DNA of 64,000 nt from Symbiodinium natans (GCA_905221605.1 CAJNDS010002300.1:335441-399440); one strand, 5' to 3'; counted from the first letter of the stretch, positions 1 through 11,247 are shown. Notes: a model not told the origin generated them from the sequence alone. Numbers and translations: made by a program.

Positions 1-2719
1 GACTTCCCTATCACGACCGCCAGCCGTTCAGCCGAGCCTCGCAAGCCGTTGCCAGCATCGCGCGTTTGTTCACCCAATGGAGGCTTCCTTCCGGTGCAAT
101 CCGACCAGCACTGGCCTGCTTGTTAATATCACAGGCCCCAACCTGAGCCTGCTATGGAGGCCGCCACATGCCGGTACAGTCACCCAGCCTGCTTATATGG
201 AGGCCACATTCCGACCCAGTTGGCCTGCTGTTTGCCCCAAGCATTCAATGTTGTGGTCCTCAATAAGATGCTGTCCTGAGTGCGTCGCGTCACATGTCGC
301 GATATGCGGCGCGTTGTGCTTTTTTTCCAACAACCCACTTGTCGGGTGGAGGAAGATTTCAATACAAACGCTGACGCCGCCACTGGAGCTGGTAAATGCA
401 TGCATCGTCAAGCACAGCGGCCTCCCCAATGCAAACAAGGGCCTGAGCCTCCCTGGAAAGATTTGGAGACCTGAGTTGTTCCAGCCTGCATACTGAGGCA
501 ACATTCCGGTACAGTTGCCCGCCTGAGCGTTCCTGTCTTCAACCCACCCTCGGTGTGGGTTGTTCGATTTTAAGTCAAGCGCTCCTCGCCTGCCTCCTCG
601 CCCCTCACCTCCTCGCCAGGTGCCCACCCGCAAAGAAGTCCGCGGAAAGTCCCGCCAGAGAAGCCCGCACACAGTCCCGCCGAGTATCCGCTTGGCAGAT
701 CGTATCGCTTGTGGGGTTTGTCAAAGTTATGTGGGTTTTGCGAATCGAAGTGGCTTTTCTTTTTCTTTATCAGATTTCATTTGGTGAGGATTTAGGGCAG
801 TGCGCCGAGTGGTTTATCATTTCATTCGTGGTGGAAGAAGATAATATAAGGCACATAAGTTGTGTTTTTTGGGGTTTGGTGTTTGAGTATGGGGTGTTGC
901 CGGTTTTAGGGTAAGTTCGGGGGTGGGGGGGGGGGGGGGGGGAGGTTGTCTCCGAAAAAACAAACGCCAACGAGTAGGATCAAGGGCAGGTTTTAGGATG
1001 TTGCAGGTGAAGTTTCGGGCAGGGACGTTCGAAACGGAGCTTTTTGTTGTACTGAGTGCTGGCGTCTTAACCATTTGGACCGTCGGGCAATCGAAGATTG
1101 AAGATCCTCACAAATTCGGACGGCATCTTCAATCTTTATCTTTAGCATCGTACTTGTTTCTCCGGTTGAGCGATTTCATGTTCAAGACGTTCCAGACAGT
1201 CATACACAAATATCGTCGACTTTCTCTCACTTTCTCTTGTATACAGGATAGAATATTTCTCCTACTTGGACTGCATAACACAAATCCTGTGTGCTCGCCA
1301 GAAATTTGGTTCATCCATTCGTGGTTTCGTGTTGCGTGCTAGCTGAACAAGCTGGTATAATGAGCCTCCGGTAATCGTGAACACTTTCTTGAGGAGTCGC
1401 ACTGCGTACTCCGCATTCCAGATATACGCGGCTTTTGTTGCGGGACGGGAGAGGGGGGTCAAGCGAAAAGACTTGTGAAATAGAGGAAGTAAATCGAGAT
1501 GCTCACCCAAACGAGACGATGTTTTTGTGGGTGAGTAGAAGGTAGATGACACTAAACGTTTGCAAGTATTTGGCTCACCCATAAAGAACACTTACGATAG
1601 GAGAGACAGGGACAAGGATAGAGCAATAATAAATGGGCTACGAAAGGTTATCCTAAGTACGGTTATGCAACGCAGCATTCCTGCGTTGCAGACCACCCCC
1701 CCCCCCCCCAAGTTTTGTCACGGCAAGCATTTTTGTCTACATCTCTGAAGCACGAATACGTGATCGTACCCTTGACATGTAGATTCCCATTTCCACCTAT
1801 CGTTCTAAATCCAGGTCGCTTTCCAAAACCACCTTCACATCTCTGCAACGCAAAAAACGACATCTCAGCCCGTCAACCCATAAAGCGCTCCTAGACCCGA
1901 ACATGGTAACAACCCAACAGCACGCAAAAAGGCTGTGTGCACACGCAGGACTGGGATGGCGACAGTCGGCAAGCGTTCCGAAAGCAGGTCATCAGGACCT
2001 TGCATTGGGGGTGGGGCCGGGTAGTGTCGGGCTGCATCAGAGTTCACCATGAGTGTTTGTTGCAGAGGTTTGGACAAGCTTTCTCTGCAAACTCCAACAG
2101 ATTTCTCTGGCGAGATCCAAAACTTGGGGCCTGGGGACCTGACGATCTGAGAGAGGTGAGGGACAATCCATCTTCCCGAGAAACTTGACTTTGCGACATG
2201 CTGCTGGCCTTTTGTGGAAGCTGCACAACTGACATTCATTCGAACACTAAGCTCCATCCTCCGCCTGAACTTTGCAATTTTCCCTGCGTCCCTTCGTGTC
2301 TGCCGGCTTCAGGATGATCCTGGATACAGACCTCGCCAAGCATTTTGAACAGGCCCGTAGAACCCTTGGGAGTGGACGTCCGACATGGTTCGATGGGACG
2401 ACAGCATTTTGTTGTTGGCGATTTTCTCTCAGCTAATCATGTTCTGGGTCTAGGGCCTTGCGGGAATCACGGGCAAGGGCCTCCAGAAGCCTCGGTTTCG
2501 GGTGGGTTTAGGCTGGTTTGGGTTTAGAAAAGCTTTGGGTGCAGTGAAGTTAAGTTTCCACTGTTAAGAACTGACAGATAAAGGTCTTTGTTGTGGGGGT
2601 TGAAGAGGTGAAGACCTTCCGAGAGAAGTACCTGGAGACCGAGTGCTCGGTCCACCCGGAAGACAGGACGCCGGAGCAGAAGCAGGTGCGACGGGAGATC
2701 CGAGTGCATGGGGGAGGAA
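1..2719. other. Anonymous unique sequence, no supported gene
   Basis: Open frames here are at most about 160 codons, overlap one another on both strands and show no domain I recognise. The stretch holds a degenerate 40-bp repeat near its start, a G run at 920-941, a C run at 1688-1700 and otherwise unremarkable mid-GC DNA. Confidence 0.6.
77..527 (+). repeat. Degenerate ~40-bp direct repeat, four copies
   Basis: Units start near 77, 154, 196 and 490. They share the order ATGGAGGC, then CATTCCGGTACAGT, then GCCTGCTT with substitutions and small indels. Three are nearly contiguous (77-230) and the fourth lies 260 bp away. The repeat is open in one plus frame, but I see no protein family in it. 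It is probably a decayed minisatellite. Confidence 0.6.
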
Positions 2720-2865
2720 CCCAGAGAGCCCAATACCCCTTAATTAAGGAATAGAGCTTAAAGTATAAAGGGATCCTTACTATGATTTAAAGAGCATTCC
2801 TGATGTTTTATACACAAATTCTAAAGGGATCCTTATTAAATTAAGGGGTATTGGGCTCCTTGGGA
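2720..2865. mobile_element. Foldback/MITE-like element, family 1, copy 1
   Basis: The terminal inverted repeats begin CCCAGAGAGCCCAATACCCC (2720) and end GGGGTATTGGGCTCCTTGGG (2864). The interior is AT-rich with TTAATTAAGG and GGATCCTTA motifs. This copy is about 145 bp, longer than its relatives at 4695, 8436, 12931 and 13110, because the central GGGATCCTTA segment is duplicated. No coding capacity. Confidence 0.75.
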
Positions 2866-3378
2866 AGGGGGGGAGGGGGGGGGGCGGGGATGTTGGTTTT
2901 TCCAAGAAGCCCCGCCCTCTTAGGAAGCCCCTTCAGAGGGGCTCACTGTACCATGAATCTCCAAGCCGCCAAGGAGCACAAATCTCAACTCCGAATGGAA
3001 GTCTATGTTTTGCGGATGCGGAAATGCGATGCTCGAATACATGGACTCATATAGAATGAAGGTTAGATGCTTCGTGCATTGATGCCTTCAGTGATTTGGG
3101 ATTTTCTACGCTGCTTTCTAGGTACCAAATGAGGGCTGGGCTCAGTGAGAACGCAGGACATCCTCAGCTTTGTCCTGAAGCTCAGTGACATAGGCCAGGA
3201 CCCCTTTCGCACACCAAGCTGACGCCTTACAATGTATACCAGGACGTGCCATGCCTTGCCATGCCTTTACTCCTCAACCCCTTGCCCTCGGAATGGCGGA
3301 GCTCCTGAGCCTACTCCTCACTGCCGTGTTTGGACAAGAGGTGCTCCCCGAAGTCTGCGCAGCGCTTGTTTTGAGCCG

Positions 3379-3431
3379 CCCTAATCCCTAAACCCTAAAC
3401 CCTAAACCCTAAACCCTAAACCCCAAACCCC
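3379..3431 (+). repeat. Interstitial telomere-like array, CCCTAAA on +
   Basis: About seven units, with CCCTAAT at the left end and CCCCAAA and CCCCTCA at the right end. Left flank TTTTGAGCCGCC and right flank CTCAAAAGGCGG are partly inverted relative to each other. Confidence 0.95.
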
Positions 3432-3527
3432 TCAAAAGGCGGAAGTGCAAAGCCCTTCGCGCTCCACGCGCAGTGGGCCACCCGAATCAACGCTGAGCTG
3501 CTTGGCGGCATTTTCTGCCCAGAAGTA

Positions 3528-3843
3528 CCCTAAACCCTAAACCCTAAACCCTAAACCCTAAACCCTAAACCCTAAACCCTAAACCCTAAACCCTAAACCC
3601 TAAACCCTAAACCCTAAACCCTAAACCCTAAACCCTAAACCCTAAACCCTAAACCCTAACCCCTCAACCCTAAACCCTAAACCCTAAACCCTAAACCCTA
3701 AACCCTAAACCCTAAACCCTAACCCCTAAACCCTAAACCCTAAACCCTAAACCCTAAACCCTAAACCCTAAACCCTAAACCCTAAACCCTAAACCCTAAA
3801 CCCTAAACCCTAAACCCTAAACCCTAAACCCTAAACCCTAAAC
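3528..3843 (+). repeat. Long interstitial telomere array, CCCTAAA on +
   Basis: About 45 units over 316 bp, mostly perfect. Octamer variants CCCCTCA and CCCCTAA occur near 3660 and 3721, so the array is at least partly aged rather than a fresh telomere end. Confidence 0.98.
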
Positions 3844-4447
3844 AAAGTCGGCCGGCCTGCTCCCATGTCTCTTGTTGGCCATGAGTCAACTCATACGCGA
3901 AACCTGTTCCGAGTTCTTTATACTGTGCTGCGCCGTAGAGCCAGCACAACTAAGGAAGGGGGGTGAAGCCGAGCATCGGCGGAGCCCGAAGCCGCAATCG
4001 CTGTCTCGAAAGTGTTTCAGGCAAGTCCTGAGCCATGAAATCGTTACGTCCAAAGTCCAGAAGCCCACGCCCTGAGACCCGAAGTCCTACCTGAAAGCTC
4101 CATAAATCGGGCCGCTGGGCGTTCGCAACTTTTATCCGTGAGAGAGGTGCGAAGGAGCTGAAGGGGAAGAACGAGTCTCAGCAGTCAATCGGTGAATCGT
4201 AGAATGCTTGTATCCACCACTTGCAATGGCAAGTCCTGGATATAGTGGTGTGATGCAGGCTCTGTGTGTAGCGCTGCCGTGGCCTCGCCCACTGAGGCTT
4301 GTTCCCCCAAGGCCTTCGTTCACTGGCAGAAGCCGTGCCATCAACAAGAAAGAAGGTAATGCGTGCGCTGGCAGGTGAGTGGTTACAATACCATCTCGTA
4401 AACAAACGCGAATCAGAACGGCGTGCTCTTGATTTGCCAAGTTCTGA
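3844..4447. other. Unique spacer, no supported gene
   Basis: The longest open frame is about 100 codons on the minus strand (4132-4440). It overlaps a second frame of similar size and has no recognisable motif. Confidence 0.5.
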
Positions 4448-4615
4448 ACCCTAAACCCTAAACCCTTAACACCTAAACCCTAAACCTAAACCCCAAACCC
4501 TAAGCCCTAAATCCTAAACCTAAACCCTAAACCCTAGACCCTAGACCCTAGACCCTAGACCCTAGACCCTAGACCCTAGACCCTAGACCTAAACCCTAAC
4601 CCTAAACCCTAAACT
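4448..4615 (+). repeat. Degenerate telomere-like array with CCCTAGA sub-array
   Basis: It opens with CCCTAAA, CCCTTAACA and CCCTAAG variants. Positions 4532-4588 are a homogeneous CCCTAGA run of about eight units, and the array closes with CCCTAAA. The uniform block of one variant indicates local amplification of a mutated unit. Confidence 0.95.
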
Positions 4616-4694
4616 AAAGGACCCGGGCATGCATCCTTTGGAAGCATCGAAGCACAAAGTTCAATGAAAGAAAGACAGCGGGCACTGAAGACTT

Positions 4695-4800
4695 CCCAGA
4701 GAGCCCTATACCCCTTAGTTAAGGAATATAGCTTAAATTATAAAGGGATCCTTATTATGATTTAAGGAATATTCCTTAATTAAGGGGTATTGGGCTCTGG
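4695..4800. mobile_element. Foldback/MITE-like element, family 1, copy 2
   Basis: The ends are CCAGAGAGCCCTATACCCC and GGGGTATTGGGCTCTGG, and the element is palindromic over about 105 bp with TTAAGGAATATTCCTTAATT on the right side. GACTTC lies next to the left end and one base beyond the right end, a possible 6-bp target duplication. Confidence 0.8.
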
Positions 4801-4910
4801 TGACTTCAAATCCAGCGCCGAGTTTCGTGCCCAGACCGAACCCTACGCCTCCTTGAGGCCTTCCATTTGTCTTCGTTTGGTCAGAGGTCTCTCTACCAAA
4901 GGGCAGTCAA

Positions 4911-5019
4911 CCCTAAACCCTAAACCCTAAACCCTAAACCCTAAACCCTAAACCCTAAACCCTAAACCCTGAACCCTGAACCCTAAACCGTATACTCTAG
5001 ACCCTAAACCCTAAACCCT
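4911..5019 (+). repeat. Interstitial telomere-like array, CCCTAAA on +
   Basis: About 15 units, with two CCCTGAA variants and a decayed patch (ACCGTATACTCTAGA) at 4988-5001. Confidence 0.95.
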
Positions 5020-5123
5020 GAGTTACAAACACACCAGCTTGACCCACATCATCTCGTGCGAGGTTCTTTCTTCAGGGCGACTTGGAAAGAGAGGCCGGGG
5101 GGGCAAGAGCCGAACCCTGATCC

Positions 5124-5219
5124 TAGGGTTTAGGGTTTAAGGTTTCGGGTTTAGGGTTTAGGGTTTAGGTTTTAGCGTTTACGGTTTAGGGTTTAAGGTT
5201 AAAACCCCAAACCCCAAAC
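5124..5219. repeat. Head-to-head telomere junction: TTTAGGG then CCCCAAA
   Basis: Positions 5124-5199 read TTTAGGG-type units on the plus strand. The array then switches at GGTTAAAACCCC to CCCCAAA units up to 5219. G-rich followed by C-rich is the polarity expected where two chromosome ends have fused, although here both halves are short and degenerate. Confidence 0.85.
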
Positions 5220-5227
5220 ATTTCAAT

Positions 5228-5243
5228 CCCCCCCCCCCCCCCC
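5228..5243 (+). repeat. Poly-C tract
   Basis: A 16-bp uninterrupted C run lies just after the head-to-head telomere junction. Confidence 0.95.
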
Positions 5244-5702
5244 TCTTATTCTGAAAGCCAAAGGCCTTCAACCCCAAGAGGGTTGTGCTTGTTGAGGCTT
5301 CTGCATGGCGTTTGCAAGGCACAGGGTTGTACTTAGTCGGGCGCTTCCCCAAAACATAGAGAGACCGTAGGGTGTTAGATGTTCCGTTCAGGCCTTTGCC
5401 TGCGCGTCTAGCGGCTCTCTGTTGTCGAGGTCTATAGTTTGTAGCAGGGTCGCGTTGGTTTTGTTAGTCAACAAGCCGAAAGAGACGCTGTGCAGTGCGG
5501 GGCGTATTGCCCTAAGCAGTCAATAGCAGTAGTGTATTGTGATTGGACTTACATGTTCCGAAAGCGCCAAGGAAACTTCAGAAGTTTTTGGAAGCCCCAG
5601 ACCCCGAAAGCCAGTCGTGAAAAACGCTTCTAAGCCCCGCAGATTCTTGAAACAAAAAGCCAACTCAACAATCAGCACGCTTTCTCTGAGACTTCCCCTA
5701 AC

Positions 5703-5848
5703 TCTAAACCCCAAAGCCCAAAGCCCAAAGCCCAAAGCCCAAAGCCCAAAGCCCAAAGCCCAAAGAAACCCTAAACCCTAAACCCTAAACCCCAAACCCT
5801 AAACCCTAAACCCTAAACCCCAAACCCTAAGCCCTAAACCCTAAACCG
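5703..5848 (+). repeat. CCCAAAG array passing into CCCTAAA array
   Basis: Positions 5709-5766 hold about eight identical CCCAAAG heptamers. From 5767 the unit becomes CCCTAAA, with CCCCAAA and CCCTAAG variants. The heptamer period holds across the change of unit. Confidence 0.95.
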
Positions 5849-6842
5849 ATTTGTCGAAGGTCGGCCTGCCCTGCTCCCCGTTCTGTGATCGGAAGGCGCA
5901 TGAAGGGTCTGAGGGACAGGGGCTGCAAAGTTCTTTGTAGTGCTTTACTGTAACTTTAGATCCTTAGCATTTTTTTGGGTTTATTGGGTTTCTTAATATG
6001 GCAGCTAAAAATTTAATTTTTAGCTACCCTTCTGAGTGCAGCCAAGAGTTCATTCTCGTTCATATTTACGACAGTAAGAACCCAAGCAGATGCACTCACC
6101 TTTCGCACATGGTGCCTGTACTGCGTGTACTAACCAGGGTCGGGCCAATTTAAGACAGAACTGGAAAGAGCGATGTGGGACGAGTTTTCTTCAATTGGAT
6201 AAGCTGTCAAGCAAGCTTGTAGTTTGGGACAAGGGCCCTCGAAGATGTTTAGCGCTTTCCGGGATTAGACAGATGATCCGATGTACGGTTTAGGAGTGAG
6301 AGTTGTGTGTGCACCTTAGGTTCAGACTTTAAGTTGTTGACGTTCTCCCTGAGAAAACATCCTGTCGACTCTCGACAACCATGGACATGGCCCCGGGCAA
6401 CAAACACGGTGCCAGAACAACTGCCGAAATCCTAGGTCCATCGCGATGTCTTATTCTGTAGGTAGAAGCGCGTGGATGCTTTCAATGCTGGCACTAGCTC
6501 CACTGACACCCTGACACATCCTGAGACGACGTTTTCCTGAACCCAGCGAATCCCGCACCCTGAAAGCGCTTCCCAAAATCATCCGAATAGATCAGCCATG
6601 TGCCGCCACGAGCAGACAAGCGCCAAGTCTCAAGAACTTAAGGAATTGGATGGGTAGAAAGCCTGAAATCCCAAGCCCTGAGCGTGAGCCATGCACCGAC
6701 GACGACCTTAAACAACACTGCGCAGTAGAAGCGCCCAGACGCGCCACGCGACGCGGAGCCCCCGTGTCTTGAGGTACACAAGGTCGCCGAGAGCCAACAA
6801 GGCGCTGATGGGCGCGGTAGCGGCTTCTCACAGAATTCCGAC
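5849..6842. other. Unique spacer, no supported gene
   Basis: Open frames are at most 80 codons (minus, 6592-6831). Nothing recognisable was found. There is a short AT-rich inverted pair TAGCTAAAAATT/AATTTTTAGCTA around 6004-6025. Confidence 0.5.
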
Positions 6843-6985
6843 ACCCTAAACCCTAAACCCTAAACCCTAAACCCTAAACCCTAAACCCTAAACCCTAAAC
6901 CCTAAACCCTAAACCCTAAACCCTAAACCCTAAACCCTAAACCCTAAACCCTAAACCCCAAACCCTAAACCCTAAACCCTAAACT
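6843..6985 (+). repeat. Interstitial telomere array, CCCTAAA on +
   Basis: About 20 units, almost perfect (one CCCCAAA near 6956), between unrelated unique flanks. Confidence 0.98.
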
Positions 6986-7088
6986 TTCAAGAGTGCTAAG
7001 ACTGGCAAGAGATGTTAAGAGCTTTCCATGGGAGCATCAGCACGGCGAGCTGTTATAACTTGTGGGGCTTCGCCGGAGCTCAGCTGGA

Positions 7089-7275
7089 CCCTAAACCCTA
7101 AACCCTAAACCCTAAACCCTAAACCCTAAACCCTAAACCCTAAACCCTAAACCCTAAACCCTAAACCCTAAACCCTAAACCCTGAACCCTGAACCCTGAA
7201 CCCTGAACCCTGAACCCTGAACCCTGAACCCTAAACCCTAAACCCTAAACCCTAAACCCTAAACCCTAAACCCTA
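7089..7275 (+). repeat. Telomere array with internal CCCTGAA block
   Basis: CCCTAAA units enclose a run of about seven CCCTGAA units at 7180-7229. It is only about 100 bp from the previous array. Confidence 0.97.
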
Positions 7276-7436
7276 CACATTCCCCAGGCATGGTAGCACA
7301 GAAAGCCAGACGCAGGTTTCTACACCTACATCGTCTCGCCACTCTACGACCCCCGGCTGCCCACAGAGGGCATGGAAAGCTTGTCGAACGAACGACCCGC
7401 CCATCCCTGAAACGCGAAGCCGCTAAGCCTTAAGTC

Positions 7437-7523
7437 GTAATAGTAAAATAATAAGAAACAAAATAGTAATAAAAATGACAATAGTAATAAAGGTAACAAT
7501 AACTATAATAAGAATAAGGATCA
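7437..7523 (+). repeat. AT-rich TAATAGTAA/AATAATAAG degenerate microsatellite
   Basis: A purine-biased AATAGTAATAA-like low-complexity block. A similar block occurs near 51,537. Confidence 0.7.
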
Positions 7524-7683
7524 AGCCCTAAACTTGCATGTGTTTTGTGAGTTTCGGGGTTGCAGCTCAGGTCCGACTTCACTGCATAGCTGCCTCGAGC
7601 TGATTAGGCCCTCAGCATCCATTCAAAGAGATTGCCTAGCTGCCGTGCATGCCCCGACCCGAAGCAATGATGCAACCCTGAAG

Positions 7684-7755
7684 CTAAACCCTAAACTCGA
7701 AACCCTAAGCCCTAAACCCTAAACCCTAGACCCTAGACCCTAAATCCTAAACCCT
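7684..7755 (+). repeat. Short degenerate telomere-like array
   Basis: About ten units of mixed CCCTAAA, CTCGAAA, CCCTAAG, CCCTAGA and TCCTAAA. Confidence 0.9.
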
Positions 7756-8073
7756 TGGAGACTGAGTTTTTTAATGCCCAGGAGTGCCTCTCCATGTTCA
7801 TGCGAAGCCCTCGCTTGGAGCTGGAGGCTTCAAGAGCTAGGGCTTGAAGGTGTTTCAAGTGGTTTTTTCGGCTGCAACTGCTTCATGGGTTTTGCCCACG
7901 GTTTGCCCATAGTCTTCTGGGATGCTCTTGGATCAGAGATCTTGGGGAAACTGCATCCAGGTGTGCGGATGTTGGGATTGGGCTGTGGATACCGGCAGGT
8001 TATGCAGAACATCTCTGCCAACATCGCCTTCTGGAAGAGGCCTCATGAGTGGCTCCTATTTCTGAGGGTATTA

Positions 8074-8149
8074 ACCCTAAACCCTAAACCCTAAACCCTA
8101 AACCCTAAACCCTAAACCCTAAACCCTAAACCCTAAACCCTAAACCCTA
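8074..8149 (+). repeat. Interstitial telomere array, CCCTAAA on +
   Basis: About 11 perfect units; an upstream plus frame of about 106 codons ends in it and is treated as spurious. Confidence 0.97.
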
Positions 8150-8435
8150 TTTCATGGAGCCCTGAGCCACGTGCAGATAAGACCGCTATGGACAGTTTCG
8201 AGCCCCAAGCTTCGGGCTGTGGCCAGGTACGATGGCTGCAGGCCGGCTTGAAGTGGAAGGGGTGCGCTGTGAAAGGATTTGGGTTTTGGGGCCATCGAAT
8301 TGTGGTGCGCAGTTGCTGGTGGTGCGCTGCGCCTGTCCGTTTTGCTGGTGGGACGACTGTGGGTTCATTTTAAGTAAGCTGTAAGCCCATCAAAACTTTG
8401 AAGCCTAAGCCATGACCAGACTAGGGTCAAACAAT

Positions 8436-8534
8436 AGAGAGAACATGAACACCCCTTAATTAAGGAATATTCCGTAAATCATAATAAGGATCCTAAGCCA
8501 CAATCCTTAAATAAGGGGTAGTGGGCTCTCTGGG
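8436..8534. mobile_element. Foldback/MITE-like element, family 1, copy 3
   Basis: The left arm is diverged (AGAGAGAACATGAACACCCC) and the right arm is typical (GGGGTAGTGGGCTCTCTGGG). The interior keeps TTAATTAAGGAATATTCC and AAGGATCC. About 99 bp and the most decayed of the five copies. Confidence 0.7.
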
Positions 8535-8890
8535 CAGCGACCTTTGAAGAGCCCCGAAGCCTTGAACATGGCATTGATGACGGGCTTCGAGTGGGAGGGA
8601 GGGTTGCAGCCCTGATCCCTAGCCATAAAACCGCCAGCCCGACCCTAACCATAGAACTGTCTTGCACACATAGCTCAGTTCGCAAATTTGCAGGTTCAAC
8701 TACAACGACCCCGTGGCCAGCGCACCCGACTTGGTGAAGCTTTTCCTGATGAGCGGTACTCGAGCCCGGGGCCCGGCAAGGAAGGGGGAGGATGAGTTCA
8801 ATGCCGCAGGTGACCCGTGAGTAGAAACCCTTTCCCGGCAAGAGACGAGGCATAAACTGACCCCTAAAACCCCTAGTGTCTCACCCATAC

Positions 8891-8977
8891 CCCTAAACCC
8901 GAAACCCTAAACCCTAAACCCTAATCCCTAAACCCTAAACCCAAAACCCTAAACCCTAAACACTAACCCTAACCCCC
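8891..8977 (+). repeat. Degenerate telomere-like array, C-rich on +
   Basis: About 12 units including CCCGAAA, CCCTAAT, CCCAAAA and CACTAAC variants. Confidence 0.92.
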
Positions 8978-9418
8978 CAGCCCCCGGCAATGTTCATGAT
9001 AAGGGTTCCCAAGCTTCCCAGGGTAAAGCGTTCAACGAAGTCAGGATGTGCCGGAACTGGTCCAAGGGTCTTTTGCTCACGCTCTCGGCAGTTGCCTCGC
9101 AATTCAAGCTTTCGAGAATTAGCCGATATACGAGCCGCTTCTACAAGATGTGTTGCGAGAGTTTGCTAACTCAGCATGCCTAGCCCAAAGCCGTCCCCAA
9201 AGTTGTATCTTCAGACCCGGACCCCTGAAACAGCCTTCCGCAAGCTTCATAAAGTGGCCGGCACTGCCACCGGAACTGTGAAACTTAAGTCTGGAGCACC
9301 TTCCCTCACTCCTACAAACAAGTTGTGACGAATGGTTCGCAGCTCCGCTCGGAGCCAGGAAGTAAGCAAAGCCTGAAAGTGGCTGGAAGTTGCGTGTTGG
9401 GGCGTTTCCGCGTGGCAG

Positions 9419-9688
9419 ATAGTCAGACGGTCAGATGCTCAGACCATCTACGGTCAGACGGTTGGAGACGGACAGGCATCAGTGTCTGACCTTGCGCGTC
9501 CGCCAAACAGGCTCTATGAGCTGAGCTGGGTACTTACGCCAGCTTAGGGGTCCGTTCTGCAGGCGATGTTCTCTCTCAGATGAAGGTATCCATCCTGCTC
9601 CTGAACGCTCCTAAGCACTCCGCAGGGGCAACAAAGCCTCAGAAGGCACCGTCTGACCGTCTGACTGTCTGACCGTCTGACTGTCTGG
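9419..9688. repeat. Inverted arrays of GTCAGACG/CGTCTGAC octamers
   Basis: GTCAGACGGTCAGA and CGGTCAGACGGTT lie at 9422-9462. The opposite-strand arm, with five CCGTCTGA or CTGTCTGA units, lies at 9648-9688, about 180 bp away. The region could fold into a large hairpin and may be a foldback transposon with subrepeated ends. Confidence 0.65.
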
Positions 9689-9813
9689 TTTTCAGTATGC
9701 AACCCATGTGGTCTGTCTGAAAAGTGTGAGAAGTCCCTTCAAGAGGGTGAACGGAAAAGCGCCGCGCTCGCTCAAATAGATCACAAGGCTAGCAAGGACA
9801 ACTTTCCTCCATG

Positions 9814-9916
9814 TGGGGGTTTACGATATTCGGGGTACCTTATTGGGGTCCTATTATAGAGGAATCCTACTATTCGGGGACTATCTTCTCTGGCCCCTAA
9901 TTTTCGTAAAACCCCT
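9814..9916. mobile_element. Foldback/MITE-like element, family 3, copy 1
   Basis: The left end GGGGGTTTACGATATTCGGGG and right end CCCCTAATTTTCGTAAAACCCC are inverted repeats. The core GGAATCCTACTATTCGGGG is the reverse complement of the CCAAATAGTAGGATTCC core seen at 21,064, 24,088 and 34,323. Confidence 0.75.
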
Positions 9917-10387
9917 TTTTTTAATACCTGCTCTTGGTCAATGAGGTGAACAGCGATGCAGAGATGCAGATGGCCGACGAGTCTGTAGCTCCTGGGACCT
10001 AATTTGCTGGTAAAGAAAAGGCACGGATTGTTGCTGCACCTGTGTCGGGTGGTAGGCAGATCGGCTGACGCCAAAGGAAGCACATGGTACACGCCCCGGA
10101 TTCCGGCAGCCCTTGATCGCAGGACTTCGGCACCAGCACAGACCTGCGAGACCCAAAGCCAGCAAGCTGTGCACCAAAGCCCTCGAAACCCACAGCACGT
10201 CGATAGCATCTCATCTGAAACCTCGGCGCTCAGCTGACTGAGCCCTGATGCTTAGAGACAAAGCCAACTTGCACAAGCCGGTCAATGCAAGCACTGCGGC
10301 CAAAGAGAGATCGACAAGCCAACTTGGCATTGTCACGAATTGTCGCCTTGTCCAAGCATTGCACACTCAAACTCCTGAACGTCAAAG

Positions 10388-10456
10388 CCTAAGCCCTAAA
10401 CCCTAAACCCTAAACCCTAAACCCTAAACCCTGAACCCTGAACCCTAAACCCTGAA
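10388..10456 (+). repeat. Short telomere-like array, CCCTAAA on +
   Basis: About nine units, ending with CCCTGAA variants. Confidence 0.95.
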
Positions 10457-10820
10457 GCGTCGGGGCTTATCCCCTCGCCGGTCCCGCCTTGTTCCGGCTT
10501 TCGTTGGTCTGCAGCCCCCTCCAGCCCCATGTTTACTTTAGAAACAGGGTTTATATGATTGTTTTTGGTGAGTGTATATAAGGTTCCCTTTTGAATAGTC
10601 CTTTTGGGGGTACAAGAAATATATACCCTACTTCAGGCGGTCTTTTTTGTGCGAGTGAAGTCTAGGGGATCGTGGTTTGAGGACCACGTTGGCTTCTTTG
10701 AAATCTCCTGGCCATGTGTCCGAACTTTAGCGGGCCCTGATAAGTTTTGACGTTCTTGGACGACCTGTTGCATCGAGTCATGTCAAGTGGCCATGGTTTC
10801 ATGGTTTTGGTATACAATTT
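10457..10820. other. Unique spacer, no gene seen
   Basis: No open frame of note. The sequence is T-rich with short imperfect palindromes such as GGGATCGTGGTTTGAGGACCACG near 10,665. Confidence 0.5.
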
Positions 10821-10900
10821 GGGATGTTCCCCCTTATACTAACAGTCTTTCATAGGGATTATAATGGATTATAGTACCCCATTTTTCTCCCTATTGAGGA

Positions 10901-11247
10901 CTAAAGCCTAAAGCCTAAAGCCTAAAGCCTAAAGCCTAAAGCCTAAAGCCTAAAGCCTAAAGCCTAAAGCCTAAAGCCTAAAGCCTAAAGCCTAAAGCCT
11001 AAAGCCTACAGCCTAAAGCCTAAAGCCTAAAGCCTAAAGCCTAAAGCCTAAAGCCTAAAGCCTAAAGCCTAAAGCCTAAAGCCTAAAGCCTAAAGCCTAA
11101 AGCCTAAAGCCTAAAGCCTAAAGCCTAAAGCCTAAAGCCTAAAGCCTAAAGCCAAAAGCCAAAAGCCAAAAAGCCTAAAGCCTAAAGCCTAAAGCCTAAA
11201 GCCTAAAGCCTAAAGCCTAAAGCCTAAAGCCTAAAGCCTAAAGCCTA
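10901..11247 (+). repeat. AAAGCCT heptamer array
   Basis: About 49 copies of AAAGCCT over 347 bp, nearly perfect, with AAAGCCA variants at 11,152-11,170. It shares the 7-bp period of the telomere repeat and passes directly into CCCCAAA and then CCCTAAA units. Confidence 0.97.

Larger units (their letters stand above)
8978..10387. other. Unique sequence with two foldback elements, no supported gene
   Basis: It contains the GTCAGACG inverted-repeat region (9419-9688) and a family 3 foldback element (9814-9916). The longest frame (142 codons, minus, 9781-10209) runs through the foldback element and is not credible as a gene. Confidence 0.5.

Noticed and set aside
1050-1110. tRNA-like stretch on the minus strand (TGGTTAAGACGCCAGCA with TTTCGAACG downstream)
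   Set aside because: An A-box-like word and a weak B-box-like word are present, but the T-stem and acceptor stem do not pair, so neither a tRNA nor a clear tRNA-derived SINE can be supported.
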